Assembly: GCF_001672915.1 (NCBI RefSeq)
Contig: NZ_LZKR01000153.1
Span: 1 to 64,000, forward strand
Source: Mycobacterium sp. 1245805.9
Lineage (GTDB): Bacteria; Actinomycetota; Actinomycetes; Mycobacteriales; Mycobacteriaceae
DNA length: 64,000 bases
Direction: 5' to 3'
Shown here: in pieces, positions 9,585 through 18,534 of the stretch
Layout of the letters: each line of letters begins with the position of its first letter
Numbering within the stretch: position 1 is the stretch's first letter
The notes under the pieces: model-generated
Seen by the model: the letters and a program-made list of their open reading frames with translations, nothing else
Told to the model about the DNA's origin: nothing
Database searches by the model: none
Made by a program: the position numbers and the translations under genes

Positions 9585-10852
9585 GCGCGCACCGCCGCCG
9601 CCAGCAGCTCGTCGCCCTCCGGCGCCACCGTGCGCAGGTCGAGCAGGCAGCGGCCGGATTCCAGGCGGCCGACGACCGGCGGGCTGCCGGCGCGCAGCGC
9701 GGCGGCGTACCACTCGGGCAGGCTCACGGCGGCGCTGGGCAACTCGACGCCCGGCGCACCCCCGCCGCCGACGGCGGCGACGCAGTCCACCGCGACCGCG
9801 TCGGGCAGTTGGGCGGCGAGCGTTTCGGCGCGGGCCCGCAGCCGCGCCACGTCGGCGTCCAGCGCCTGGGCCACCGGCGGCGGCGGGCCGGTCAGCGTGG
9901 CCTCCAGCGCGGCGAGGGTGAGCTTGTCCACGCGCAGGGCGCGCGCCGCGGGATGGCGGCGCAGCCGCTCGATGAGCGCGGCGTCACCGAGCAGCAGGCC
10001 GGCCTGTGGACCGCCCAGCAGCTTGTCGCCGCTCGCGGTGACCAGGCTGGCGCCGTCGCGCAGCATCGACGTGGCGTCGGGCTCGTCGGGCAGCACCGGG
10101 TGCGGGGCCAGCAACCCGGAGCCGATGTCGACCACGAGCGGCACGCCCAGGTCCTTCAGCTGTGTGACGTCGACGGCCGATGTGAACCCGGTGACGTGGA
10201 AGTTGGACGGGTGCACCTTCAGCACGAAACCGGTGTCGGGCCCGATCGCGTCGGCGTAGTCGCGCAGGCTGGTGCGGTTGGTGGTGCCGACCTCGCGCAG
10301 CCGCGAACCGGTGGACGCCAGCAATTCGGGGATGCGGAAGCCGTCGCCTATTTCGACCAGCTCGCCGCGGCTGAGCACGATCTCCTTGCCCGGGGCAAGG
10401 GTCAGGGCGGTCAGCAGCAGCGCGGCGGCGTTGTTGTTGACCACGTGCACGCCGCCCGCGGTGGGCACCGCCCGCGCCAGCGCCCCCAGCGCGCCCCGGC
10501 CGCGGCGCGCGCGCCGGCCCGTCGCCAGGTCGAACTCGACGTCCGTCGTCCCGGCCGCGGCGATCACCGCGTCGACGGCGGCCCGCGACAGCGGCGCCCG
10601 GCCCAGGTTGGTGTGCACGACGACGCCGGTGGCGTTGAGGACGGGTCGCAGGCTCGACGCGGTGGCCGGAAGCGCGGCGACGGCGTGCTCGGCGACGCGG
10701 TCGGGCTCGATCTCCCCGGCGCGGGCGCGACGCTGGGCCTCGACGATCACCGACTTGACCAGCGCGCGGCCCAACACCCGTTGCGCCTCGACCAGGCGCG
10801 GGTCGGCGAGCAGGACGTCAGTCCCGGGGACCCGTCGGCGCGGGTCGCTCAT
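9572..10852 (-). CDS. selA: L-seryl-tRNA(Sec) selenium transferase
   Basis: SelA converts Ser-tRNA(Sec) to Sec-tRNA(Sec) using selenophosphate and PLP. The protein has 426 residues from the ATG at 10852. The PLP lysine is Lys277 in SGDKLLGGPQAG. The fold-type I landmarks NATGVVVHTNLGRAPLS and VVNNNAAALLL are present. The N-terminal tRNA-binding region (LGRALVKSVIVEAQRR) is complete. The gene lies 18 bases downstream of tRNA-Sec on the same strand and overlaps selB, so selC-selA-selB look like one transcript. Confidence 0.96.
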   Translation of the reverse strand: MSDPRRRVPGTDVLLADPRLVEAQRVLGRALVKSVIVEAQRRARAGEIEPDRVAEHAVAALPATASSLRPVLNATGVVVHTNLGRAPLSRAAVDAVIAAAGTTDVEFDLATGRRARRGRGALGALARAVPTAGGVHVVNNNAAALLLTALTLAPGKEIVLSRGELVEIGDGFRIPELLASTGSRLREVGTTNRTSLRDYADAIGPDTGFVLKVHPSNFHVTGFTSAVDVTQLKDLGVPLVVDIGSGLLAPHPVLPDEPDATSMLRDGASLVTASGDKLLGGPQAGLLLGDAALIERLRRHPAARALRVDKLTLAALEATLTGPPPPVAQALDADVARLRARAETLAAQLPDAVAVDCVAAVGGGGAPGVELPSAAVSLPEWYAAALRAGSPPVVGRLESGRCLLDLRTVAPEGDELLAAAVRACTS

Positions 10853-10870
10853 GCGAGGCTCGAGGGAGTA

Positions 10871-10965
10871 TGGCGGAGGCGGACGGGAATCGAACCCGCC
10901 AGCGGCAGCGTCTGCCGTTCGACGGTTTTGAAGACCGCGCCGGTCACCAGACCGGACACGCCTCC
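10871..10965 (-). tRNA. selC: tRNA-Sec (anticodon UCA)
   Basis: The 95-base minus-strand sequence starts GGAGGCG at 10965, which pairs with CGCCTCC near the 3-prime end. A discriminator G and an encoded CCA lie at 10874-10871. The anticodon loop is CUUCAAA with anticodon UCA between a GCGGU arm and its partner. The T arm carries GGTTCGATTC, and there is a long variable arm (GTCGAACGGC...). Length, anticodon and long extra arm identify selenocysteine tRNA. It lies between selA and selD. The 5-prime end is only 7 bases from the divergent selD start. Confidence 0.95.
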
Positions 10966-10972
10966 TCGGACC

Positions 10973-11995
10973 ATGTCGACAAGTATGGACTTCGTGACAT
11001 ACCGACTGACCCAGTACACCCACGGCGGCGGCTGCGCGTGCAAGATCCCGCCCGGTGAACTGGAGGACATCGTCCGCGGGCTCGGGCCGGCCGGGCCGCG
11101 CGACCCGCTCGGCGAGCTGCTGATCGGGCTGGACAGCGGCGACGACGCGGCGGTGGTGCGCCTCGAAACTGGCACGGCCGGCACGGCGCTGATCGCGACG
11201 ACGGACTTCTTCACCCCGGTGGTGGACGACGCCTACGACTGGGGCCGCATCGCGGCCACCAACGCGCTGTCCGACGTGTACGCCATGGGAGGGCGGCCGG
11301 TGGTCGCGGTGAACCTGCTGGGCTGGCCGCGCGACGTGCTGCCGTTCGAGCTGGCGGCCGAGACGCTGCGCGGCGGGCTCGACGTGTGCGGCCTGGCCGG
11401 CTGCCACCTCGCCGGCGGGCACAGCGTCGACGACCCGGAGCCCAAATACGGGCTGGCCGTCACCGGGATCGCGGACCCGAACCGGTTGCTGCGCAACGAC
11501 TCCGGCAAACCCGGCACGCCGCTGTCGCTGACCAAGCCGCTCGGCATCGGCGTGCTGAACAGCAGGCACAAGGCCACCGGGGAGCGCTTCGAGCAGGCGA
11601 TCGACGCGATGACCATGCTCAACGCCGATGCGGCCGCCGCCGCGCTGGCCGCGGGCGCCGAATGCGCCACGGACATAACGGGTTTCGGATTGCTGGGACA
11701 CCTCTACAAGATGGCGCGGGCCAGCGGCGTCACGGCGGTGATCGACTCGGCGGCGGTGCCCTATCTGGATGGCGCGCGCGAGGCGCTGGCGGCCGGCTAC
11801 GTCAGCGGCGGCACCCGGCGAAACCTCGACTGGGTGGCGCCGCACGCCGACCTGTCCGCCGTCGGTGAGGACGAGGCCCTGCTGCTCGCCGACGCGCAAA
11901 CCTCGGGCGGTTTGCTGATCGCCGGCGAGGTCCCGGGGGCGCCCGTCGTCGGGGAGCTGGTGCCCCGCGGCGAGCGCACGATCGTGGTGCGCTGA
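10973..11995 (+). CDS. selD: Selenide, water dikinase (selenophosphate synthetase)
   Basis: SelD makes selenophosphate from selenide and ATP for SelA. The protein has 340 residues. The active-site segment is LTQYTHGGGCACK, in which Cys21 occupies the catalytic position and Lys24 the conserved lysine. This SelD is therefore a Cys form and does not need selenocysteine itself. The ATP-binding motifs LDSGDDAAVV and ATDITGFGLLGHL are present. A second ATG at 10985 is a possible start. The gene is divergent from selC-selA-selB, and fdnG follows 38 bases downstream. Confidence 0.95.
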   Translation: MSTSMDFVTYRLTQYTHGGGCACKIPPGELEDIVRGLGPAGPRDPLGELLIGLDSGDDAAVVRLETGTAGTALIATTDFFTPVVDDAYDWGRIAATNALSDVYAMGGRPVVAVNLLGWPRDVLPFELAAETLRGGLDVCGLAGCHLAGGHSVDDPEPKYGLAVTGIADPNRLLRNDSGKPGTPLSLTKPLGIGVLNSRHKATGERFEQAIDAMTMLNADAAAAALAAGAECATDITGFGLLGHLYKMARASGVTAVIDSAAVPYLDGAREALAAGYVSGGTRRNLDWVAPHADLSAVGEDEALLLADAQTSGGLLIAGEVPGAPVVGELVPRGERTIVVR

Positions 11996-12003
11996 GCGGG
12001 CGG

Positions 12004-12029
12004 GGTTTTGGCGTGACGCACTAGGGTAA
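12004..12029 (+). promoter_or_regulatory. Possible SigF-like promoter before the formate dehydrogenase
   Basis: GGTTT at 12004-12008 and GGGTAA at 12024-12029 are spaced 15 bases apart, matching the mycobacterial SigF pattern GGTTT-N15-17-GGGTA. The -10 box lies only 4 bases before the ATG at 12034, so a transcript would be leaderless or begin at the second ATG (12040). The AAGGGG overlapping it could instead simply be the ribosome binding site. This is a weak call. Confidence 0.3.
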
Positions 12030-12033
12030 GGGG

Positions 12034-15000
12034 ATGGCGATGCGGAAGATCTTCCTGGAATGGCCCGTGCTGCGTCAGCTGCGTTCGGGGGACAAGCTCG
12101 GCCGCGGGTCGGCGGTGACCTCCAAGCACACCCGCAGCCTCGCCCCGCGCACGGCCACCGCCGACCGGGTGGTGCAGAGCGTGTGCCCGTACTGCGCCGT
12201 CGGCTGCGGTCAGCGGGTGTACGTTAAGGACGAGCGGGTGGTCCAGATCGAGGGTGACCCCGACTCGCCGATCTCGCGGGGGCGGCTGTGCCCGAAGGGG
12301 TCCGCCAGCGAGCAACTCGTCAATTCGCCTGGGCGGCAAGTGAAAGTGCTGTATCGCGCGCCACGGGCCACCGAATGGCAGCCGCTGGAACTGAACACCG
12401 CGATCGACATGATCGCCGACCGCTTCCTGGAATCCCGCCGGCACACCTGGCAGGACATCGACAAGAAGGGTCAGCTGCTGCGCCGCACCATGGGCATCGC
12501 CTCGCTGGGCGGCGCGACGCTGGACAACGAGGAGAACTACCTCATCAAGAAGCTGTTCACCGCCGCGGGTGCGATCCAGATCGAGAACCAAGCTCGCATT
12601 TGACACAGCTCAACGGTTCCCGGTCTGGGAACCTCCTTCGGGCGCGGCGGCGCCACCCAATCACTGCAAGACATGGCCAACGCCGATTGCATCGTCATCC
12701 AGGGCTCCAACATGGCCGAGTGCCATCCGGTCGGGTTCCAGTGGGTGGAGGAGGCCCGGGCCCGCGGCGCCCGGGTGATCCACGTCGACCCGCGCTTCAC
12801 CCGCACCTCGGCGGTGTCGGACCGGCACATCCCGATCCGGGCCGGCTCGGACGTGGTGCTGCTCGGCGCGCTGATCAACCACGTGCTCACCAACGACCTG
12901 TGGTTCAAGGAGTACGTCCTCGCGTACACCAACGCCGCCACCCTGATCAACGAAAACTTCCGGGACACCGAGGATCTCGGCGGGCTGTTCTCCGGTTTCG
13001 ATCCCGAGACCGGGCAGTACGACATGTCGACGTGGGCGTACGACGAACAGGGCGACGCCGGGCCCGGACCGGCCGGCGAGCACGGCGCCGAGTCGTCGGC
13101 GCGTGCGGCCGGTGACCAGCACGGCAGCGGCGGGCCACCGCTCGCGCACGCCCGGGTGAAGCGCGACGAGACCCTGGCGCATCCGCGCACGGTATTCCAG
13201 ATCCTCAAGCGGCACTACGCGCGCTACACCCCGGAGATGGTCCGGGACGTCTGCGGCATCGGCGCCGAGGACTTCGACTACCTCGCCCGCTCCATCGTCG
13301 AGAACTCCGGGCGCGAGCGCACCACCTGCTTCGCCTACGCCGTCGGCTGGACGCAGCACACCCTGGGGGCCCAATTCATCCGCACCGCAACGATTTTGCA
13401 GCTGCTGATGGGCAACGTGGGCCGGCCGGGCAGTGGCATCATGGCGTTGCGCGGCCACGCCAGCATCCAGGGCTCCACCGACATTCCCACGCTGTTCAAC
13501 CTGCTGCCCGGATACCTGCCGATGCCCAAGGCCGGGACGCACGACTCGCTGCGGGATTACCTCGACGCGGTGGGATCCAAACGGCAGAAAGGCTTTTGGG
13601 CCAACGCCGACACCTACACGATCAGCCTGCTCAAGGCGTGGTGGGGCGACGCGGCGCGCGCGGACAACGACTGGGCCTACGATTACCTGCCCCGCCTGAC
13701 TGGCCCGCACGGCACCTACCAGACCGTTACCGCGATGCTGGCCGACGAGGTGGAGGGCTACTTCCTGCTGGGCCAGAATCCCGCGGTCGGTTCGGCGCAC
13801 GGCCGGATGCAGCGCCTGGGCATGTCCCACCTCAAGTGGCTGGTCGTCCGCGACCTCAACCTGATCGAGTCGGCCACCTGGTGGAAGGACGGTCCCGAAA
13901 TCGCCTCCGGCGAACTGAAAACCGAGGACATCGAGACCGAGGTGTTCTTCCTGCCCGCGGCAACGCATGTGGAGAAGGCGGGCTCGTTCACCCAGACGCA
14001 GCGGCTGCTGCAGTGGCGCCACAAGGCGGTCGAGCCGCCCGGCGACTGCCAAAGCGAGTTGGCCTTCTTCTACGAGCTCGGCAAGCGCATCCGGGCGCGC
14101 CTGGCCGGCTCGACCGACGAGCGCGACCGCCCGCTGCTGGACCTGACGTGGGACTACCCGACCGACGAGCACGGCGACCCCGACGGCGAGGCGGTGCTGG
14201 CCGAGATCAACGGGTATCACGTCGCGGAGGGCACGCCGTTGTCGTCGTACACCGAGCTGCGCGCCGACGGGTCCACCGCGGCCGGGTGCTGGATCTACAC
14301 CGGGGTGTACGCGGACGCCACCAACCAGGCCGCGCGCCGGGTGCCGCACGGCGGTGACTCGCCCAGCCAATCCGAGTGGGGCTGGGCGTGGCCCGCCGAC
14401 CGGCGGATCCTCTACAACCGCGCGTCCGCCGACCCGGACGGCAAGCCGTGGAGCGAGCGCAAGCGATACGTCTGGTGGGACCCGGACCGGCAACGGTGGG
14501 TCGGCCATGACGTGCCCGACTTCGTGGCCGACCGCGCGCCCGGAGCCCGGCCCGACCCCGACGTCGGCGGCCCCGATGCGCTGGCCGGCGACGACCCGTT
14601 CATCATGCAGGCCGACGGCAAGGGCTGGCTGTTCGCGCCGAAGGGGGTGCTGGACGGGCCGCTGCCCACGCACTACGAACCCCAGGAGTCGCCGGTCGCC
14701 AACGCGCTGTATCCGCAGCAGCGAAACCCGGCGCGAATCACGTTCCCGCGCAAGGACAACCTCAGCGCGCCCAGCGCCGGGGAACCCGGGGCCGACGTGT
14801 ATCCGTACGTGTTCACCACCTACCGGCTCACCGAGCACCACACCGCGGGAGGCATGAGCCGGTGGCTGCCCTACCTCTCGGAGCTGCAGCCGGAGATGTT
14901 CTGCGAGGTTTCGCCGGAGCTGGCGGCCGAGCGCGGCCTCGAGCCCTACGGGTGGGCCACCATCGTCTCGCCCCGCGCGGCGATCGAGGCCCGGGTGCTG

Positions 15001-15336
15001 GTCACCGAGCGGGTGGCCCCGCTCGTCATCGGCGGACACACGGTGCACCAGATCGGGTTGCCCTACCACTGGGGCGTCGGCAGCGACGCGGTGGTCAGCG
15101 GGGACGCGGCCAACGACCTGCTCGGCGTGACACTGGATCCCAACGTGCAGATCCAGGAGTCGAAGGCCGGCTCGTGCGACATCCGGCCCGGCCGGCGGCC
15201 GCAGGGGGAGGAGCTGCTGCGCCTGATCGCCGAATACCAGTCTCGCTCGGGCGCCACCGCCGAGACCGGCAATGAACGAGTGAGCGATGCCGCCTGGGAA
15301 GGGGGAGCCGATGGGCCAGCTGAGCGGACCGACTGA
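12034..15336 (+). CDS. fdnG: Formate dehydrogenase alpha subunit, selenocysteine-containing (FdnG/FdoG type)
   Basis: This is the Mo/W-bis-MGD catalytic subunit that oxidises formate to CO2. The full reading frame is 1100 residues if the in-frame TGA at 12601-12603 is read as selenocysteine, residue 190. The flanking sequence NQARI-Sec-HSSTV matches the E. coli FdnG active site NQARV-Sec-HGPTV, and the sequence stays collinear with FdnG to the end. A [4Fe-4S] site CPYCAVGCG with a later CPKG lies at residues 50-90. No Tat twin-arginine signal is seen at the N-terminus, unlike E. coli FdnG. Residues near 340-365 are an unusual Gly/Ala/Glu-rich insertion. The beta subunit starts inside its 3-prime end. 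Confidence 0.95.
12601..12633 (+). promoter_or_regulatory. Sec UGA codon and SECIS hairpin
   Basis: The UGA codon at 12601-12603 is followed after 11 bases by a perfect 7-bp stem: GGTTCCC at 12615-12621 and GGGAACC at 12627-12633. The loop is GGTCT. The E. coli fdhF SECIS has the same apical GGUCU loop and a similar distance from UGA. The sequence right after UGA (CACAGCTCAACGG) also resembles the E. coli element. It is the expected binding site for the SelB encoded at 7890. Confidence 0.9.
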
Positions 15337-16273
15337 CCCCGCCGCCGACGCCGGTTGGGCAGAACCCAAGCCGCGCAAGGGATTCTTCACCGACACCTCG
15401 ATCTGCATCGGGTGCAAGGCCTGCGAGGTGGCGTGCAAGGAATGGAACCGCAACCCGCAGGACGGGGAGCTGGAGCTGTTGGGTTCGTCCTACGACAACA
15501 CCGGCGCGCTCGGCGCCAGCACGTGGCGGCACGTGGCGTTCGTCGAGCAGGGCCGCGACCGCATCGAGGAGGCGCGCGAATCCGGCCGCGCGCTAATCGG
15601 TTTGGGCATGCCCGCCCTCCCCGGCCGCCCGGACATCAGCCCGCCGGACACGCCGGAGTTCCGCTGGCTGATGTCGTCGGACGTGTGCAAGCACTGCACC
15701 CACGCCGGGTGCCTCGACGTCTGCCCGACCGGCGCGCTGTTCCGCACCGAATTCGGCACCGTCGTCGTGCAGGACGACGTCTGCAACGGGTGCGGCACGT
15801 GCGTCGCGGGGTGCCCCTTCGGCGTGGTCGAGCGTCGCAGCGACGGCACCTACACGACGCCGGCGCAGCGACCGGGTTCCGCGGGCGAGAAGCCCGTCAC
15901 CGGGGTGGCCCAGAAGTGCACCCTGTGCTACGACCGCCTCGTCGAGGACCAGACGCCGGCCTGCGCCCAGACCTGCCCGACGACCTCGATCAAGTTCGGT
16001 GACCACGACGACCTGGTGGTCAAGGCGCGCGAGCGGGTCGCCGCGCTGCACGCCCAGGGGCTGACGGAGGCCCGCCTGTACGGCGCCAACGAGCACGACG
16101 GGGTGGGCGGCACCGGCTCGATCTTCCTGTTGCTCGACGAGCCTGAGGTCTACGGCCTGCCGCCCGACCCGCGGGTGTGCACGGCCGACCTGCCCCAGAT
16201 GTTCAAGCGGGCCGGCCTGGCCGCGGCCGGCATGTTCGGCGCGGCGGTGCTGGCGTTCTGGAGGAACAAGTGA
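15311..16273 (+). CDS. Formate dehydrogenase iron-sulfur (beta) subunit
   Basis: The protein has 320 residues and passes electrons from the catalytic subunit to the membrane subunit. Four cysteine clusters are visible: CIGCKACEVAC, CKHCTHAGCLDVC, CNGCGTCVAGC and CTLCYDRL with CAQTC, enough for four [4Fe-4S] centres as in FdnH. A single C-terminal helix (AAAGMFGAAVLAFW) ends at the stop, as in FdnH, and would anchor it. The ATG at 15311 was preferred over 15287 because GGGGGAG lies just ahead of it. It overlaps fdnG by 26 bases and the next gene by 4. Confidence 0.92.
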   Translation: MGQLSGPTDPAADAGWAEPKPRKGFFTDTSICIGCKACEVACKEWNRNPQDGELELLGSSYDNTGALGASTWRHVAFVEQGRDRIEEARESGRALIGLGMPALPGRPDISPPDTPEFRWLMSSDVCKHCTHAGCLDVCPTGALFRTEFGTVVVQDDVCNGCGTCVAGCPFGVVERRSDGTYTTPAQRPGSAGEKPVTGVAQKCTLCYDRLVEDQTPACAQTCPTTSIKFGDHDDLVVKARERVAALHAQGLTEARLYGANEHDGVGGTGSIFLLLDEPEVYGLPPDPRVCTADLPQMFKRAGLAAAGMFGAAVLAFWRNK

Positions 16274-17355
16274 CCACCTCGGAATTCGACAGCGTGCGCC
16301 CGCCCGAGCCGACGGGCGGCAGGCGGCGCAACGGAAAGGGCAAGGGGCGCAAGGGCGGTGCCGACGGCTCGCGCGAGATGCCGATGGTCCCCGAAGCGGA
16401 GTTCACCTCCTACTACGGACGCCCGGTGGTCAAGCCCGCGCCCTGGGGACACGAGGTGGCGGCGTACCTGTTCCTGGGCGGCGTCGCCGGCGGGTCCGGC
16501 CTGCTGGCGGCCGGAGCCCAGCTCACCGGCCGGCACAAGCTGCGCCGCAACACCAGGCTGTCCGCCCTGATCGCGGTGATGCTGGGCGCGGTCGCGCTGG
16601 TGAAGGACCTGGGCCGGCCCGAGCGCTTCGTCAACATGCTGCGGACGATCAAGCTGACCTCGCCGATGAGCGTCGGATCGTGGATTCTCAGCTTCTTCAG
16701 CGCCGGCATCGGGTTGGCCGCCATGTCCGAGGTCGACCGGATGACCGGCGGGCGCATCCCGCTGGGCCCGCTGCGGCCCGTGCTGCGCGCCGTCGAGGGA
16801 CCGGCCGGATTGGAGGCCGCGGTCTTCGCGCCGCCGCTTGCCGTCTACACCGCGGTGCTGCTCAGCGACACCGCGACCCCGACCTGGAACGCCGCCTACA
16901 AGGACCTGCCGTTCGTGTTCGCCAGCTCGGCGAGCCTGGCCGCGTCGGGATTGGCGATGATCACCACCCCGGTCGCCGAGGCCGGGCCCGCCCGCACGTT
17001 GGCCGTCATCGGTGCGGTGAGCGATCTCGTCTCCGCCAGGTTCACCGAATACCGGATGGACCCGGTGACCAGGGAACCGCTGCACCACGGCCGGCCCGGC
17101 CGGCTGCTGGCCTGGAGCGAACGGCTCGCCGCCGCAGGCGGTTTGGGCGCATTGCTGGGCGGCAAACATCGCGGCGTCGCCGCCCTGTCCGGCATGGCGC
17201 TGCTGGCAGCCTCGGCGCTGCTGCGGTTGGGGTTCTTCGAGGCGGGCCTGGAATCGACCCGCGACCCCCGCTACACGATCGAGCCGCAGAAGCGCAGGCT
17301 GGCGGCCCGCCGGGCGGCCGGCGTTACCGGCGACTCCATCACCACGGCGGACTAG
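16270..17355 (+). CDS. nrfD: NrfD/PsrC-type membrane anchor subunit of formate dehydrogenase
   Basis: The GTG start overlaps the beta-subunit stop as GTGA. The protein has 361 residues: a basic, lysine-glycine-rich N-terminus of about 60 residues, then some eight hydrophobic helices beginning EVAAYLFLGGVAGGSGLLAAG, the hallmark of the NrfD family. NrfD proteins carry electrons between the iron-sulfur subunit and the quinone pool and hold no haem. The protein therefore replaces the cytochrome b (FdnI) of E. coli formate dehydrogenase-N. Residue LVKDLGRPERFVNMLR is the conserved quinone-site loop of the family. Confidence 0.9.
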   Translation: MTTSEFDSVRPPEPTGGRRRNGKGKGRKGGADGSREMPMVPEAEFTSYYGRPVVKPAPWGHEVAAYLFLGGVAGGSGLLAAGAQLTGRHKLRRNTRLSALIAVMLGAVALVKDLGRPERFVNMLRTIKLTSPMSVGSWILSFFSAGIGLAAMSEVDRMTGGRIPLGPLRPVLRAVEGPAGLEAAVFAPPLAVYTAVLLSDTATPTWNAAYKDLPFVFASSASLAASGLAMITTPVAEAGPARTLAVIGAVSDLVSARFTEYRMDPVTREPLHHGRPGRLLAWSERLAAAGGLGALLGGKHRGVAALSGMALLAASALLRLGFFEAGLESTRDPRYTIEPQKRRLAARRAAGVTGDSITTAD

Positions 17356-17374
17356 CCGCCTTGTGAGTGCATTC

Positions 17375-17484
17375 AGGGCCTTGAGTGTGCGGTGGCGGTT
17401 TTCGGTGTGAACCCTGGGCGGGGATCCGACGATTTTCCCGCCCAGGCTTCACAATCAAAGCCCGGGCTTCACACTCAACGCCCT
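17375..17484. repeat. Intergenic long imperfect palindrome with nested inverted and direct repeats
   Basis: Outer arms AGGGCCTTGAGTGTG (17375-17389) and CACACTCAACGCCCT (17470-17484) are inverted with one mismatch. Inner arms TGTGAACCCTGGGCGGG (17406-17422) and CCCGCCCAGGCTTCACA (17437-17453) are inverted, also with one mismatch. The right half also holds a 20-base direct repeat: CCCAGGCTTCACAATCAA at 17442 and CCCGGGCTTCACACTCAA at 17461. The whole can fold into one long hairpin. It fills the gap between nrfD and the F420 gene, so it may terminate the formate dehydrogenase transcript or be a small mobile repeat. Confidence 0.8.
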
Positions 17485-17523
17485 AGGGCCCGATTTTTGC
17501 CGCGGCGTTAGGCTCGCGAACCC

Positions 17524-18528
17524 GTGGGTATCCATTTGGCTATGACGAATTTTGGCTACACTTTGATGACCGAGCAGAGTGGACCCAAAGACCTTGTGCG
17601 GCATTCAGTTTCAGCCGAAGATCGCGGGTTCGACTTCGAGGTATGCAGTGACCATTTCTCGCCCTGGCTGGTGTCGCAGGGGCACGCGCCGAACGCCTGG
17701 GCGGTACTGGGCGCGGTGGCGCATGCCACCGAACGGGTGGACCTGTACACCTACGTGACCTGCCCGACGATCCGGTACCACCCCGCGATCGTCGCGCAGC
17801 AGGCCGCCACGGTGCAGATCCTGTCCGACGGCCGGTTCACCCTCGGCCTGGGCAGCGGCGAGAACCTCAACGAACACGTCGTCGGCAGGGGCTGGCCCAC
17901 CGTCGAGCGTCGGCAGGACATGCTCCGCGAAGCCATCAAGATCATCCGCGAGCTGTTCGGCGGCGAGCTGGTGAACTGGCGCGGCGAGTACTACCAGGTG
18001 GACTCTGCGCGGCTGTGGGACGTGCCGGACGTCCCGGTCGCCATCGGGGTCGCAATGTCCGGCCCGAAGGGCGTCGAGCGGTTCGCCCGGCTCGCCGAAC
18101 ACCTGATCGCGGTGGAGCCCGACGGGGAACTGGTCCGCGAGTGGCACGCCGCGCGCCAGGCCGCCAACCTTGCCGGGGGCGGACGGGTGGTCGGTCAGAT
18201 CCCGATTTCCTGGGATCCCGACAAGGATGCCGCCATCCAGCGCGCGCACGATCAGTTCCGCTGGTTCGGCGGCGGCTGGAAGGTCAACGCCGACCTGCCC
18301 ACCCCGGCCGGTTTCGCCGGCGCGACCCAGTTCGTGCGGCCCGACGACGTTGCCGAAGCCATCCCCTGCGGCCCCGACCTGGATGCGATCGTCGAGGCCG
18401 TCCGACCCTACTGGGAAGCCGGGTTCACCGACATCGCGCTCGTCCAGATCGGCGGCGAGACGCAGGAGCTCTTCCTCAAAGAGGCGGCCCAGCCTTTGCT
18501 CGACGCGCTGCGCGACGCGTCGGGCTGA
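17524..18528 (+). CDS. LLM-class F420-dependent oxidoreductase, G6PDH-family type
   Basis: The protein has 334 residues from the GTG at 17524; the ATG at 17542 gives MTNFGYTLMTEQSGP and may be the true start. The sequence shows the luciferase-like TIM-barrel pattern of F420-dependent glucose-6-phosphate dehydrogenase relatives: FEVCSDHFSPW, TLGLGSGENLNEHVVG and a C-terminal GFTDIALVQIGG. The reduced deazaflavin F420 would be the hydride partner; the substrate cannot be read from sequence. It stands alone between the palindromic repeat and the DJ-1 gene. Confidence 0.85.
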   Translation: MGIHLAMTNFGYTLMTEQSGPKDLVRHSVSAEDRGFDFEVCSDHFSPWLVSQGHAPNAWAVLGAVAHATERVDLYTYVTCPTIRYHPAIVAQQAATVQILSDGRFTLGLGSGENLNEHVVGRGWPTVERRQDMLREAIKIIRELFGGELVNWRGEYYQVDSARLWDVPDVPVAIGVAMSGPKGVERFARLAEHLIAVEPDGELVREWHAARQAANLAGGGRVVGQIPISWDPDKDAAIQRAHDQFRWFGGGWKVNADLPTPAGFAGATQFVRPDDVAEAIPCGPDLDAIVEAVRPYWEAGFTDIALVQIGGETQELFLKEAAQPLLDALRDASG

Positions 18529-18534
18529 TTAGGC

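Noticed and set aside
12034..12672. Formate dehydrogenase gene as two ORFs or a pseudogene broken by a stop at 12601
   Set aside because: The UGA is in frame, matches the Sec position of FdnG, is followed by a SECIS hairpin, and all sel genes are adjacent.
12661..15453. A 930-residue minus-strand ORF antisense to fdnG
   Set aside because: It mirrors the codon structure of fdnG in GC-rich DNA and has no recognisable motif.
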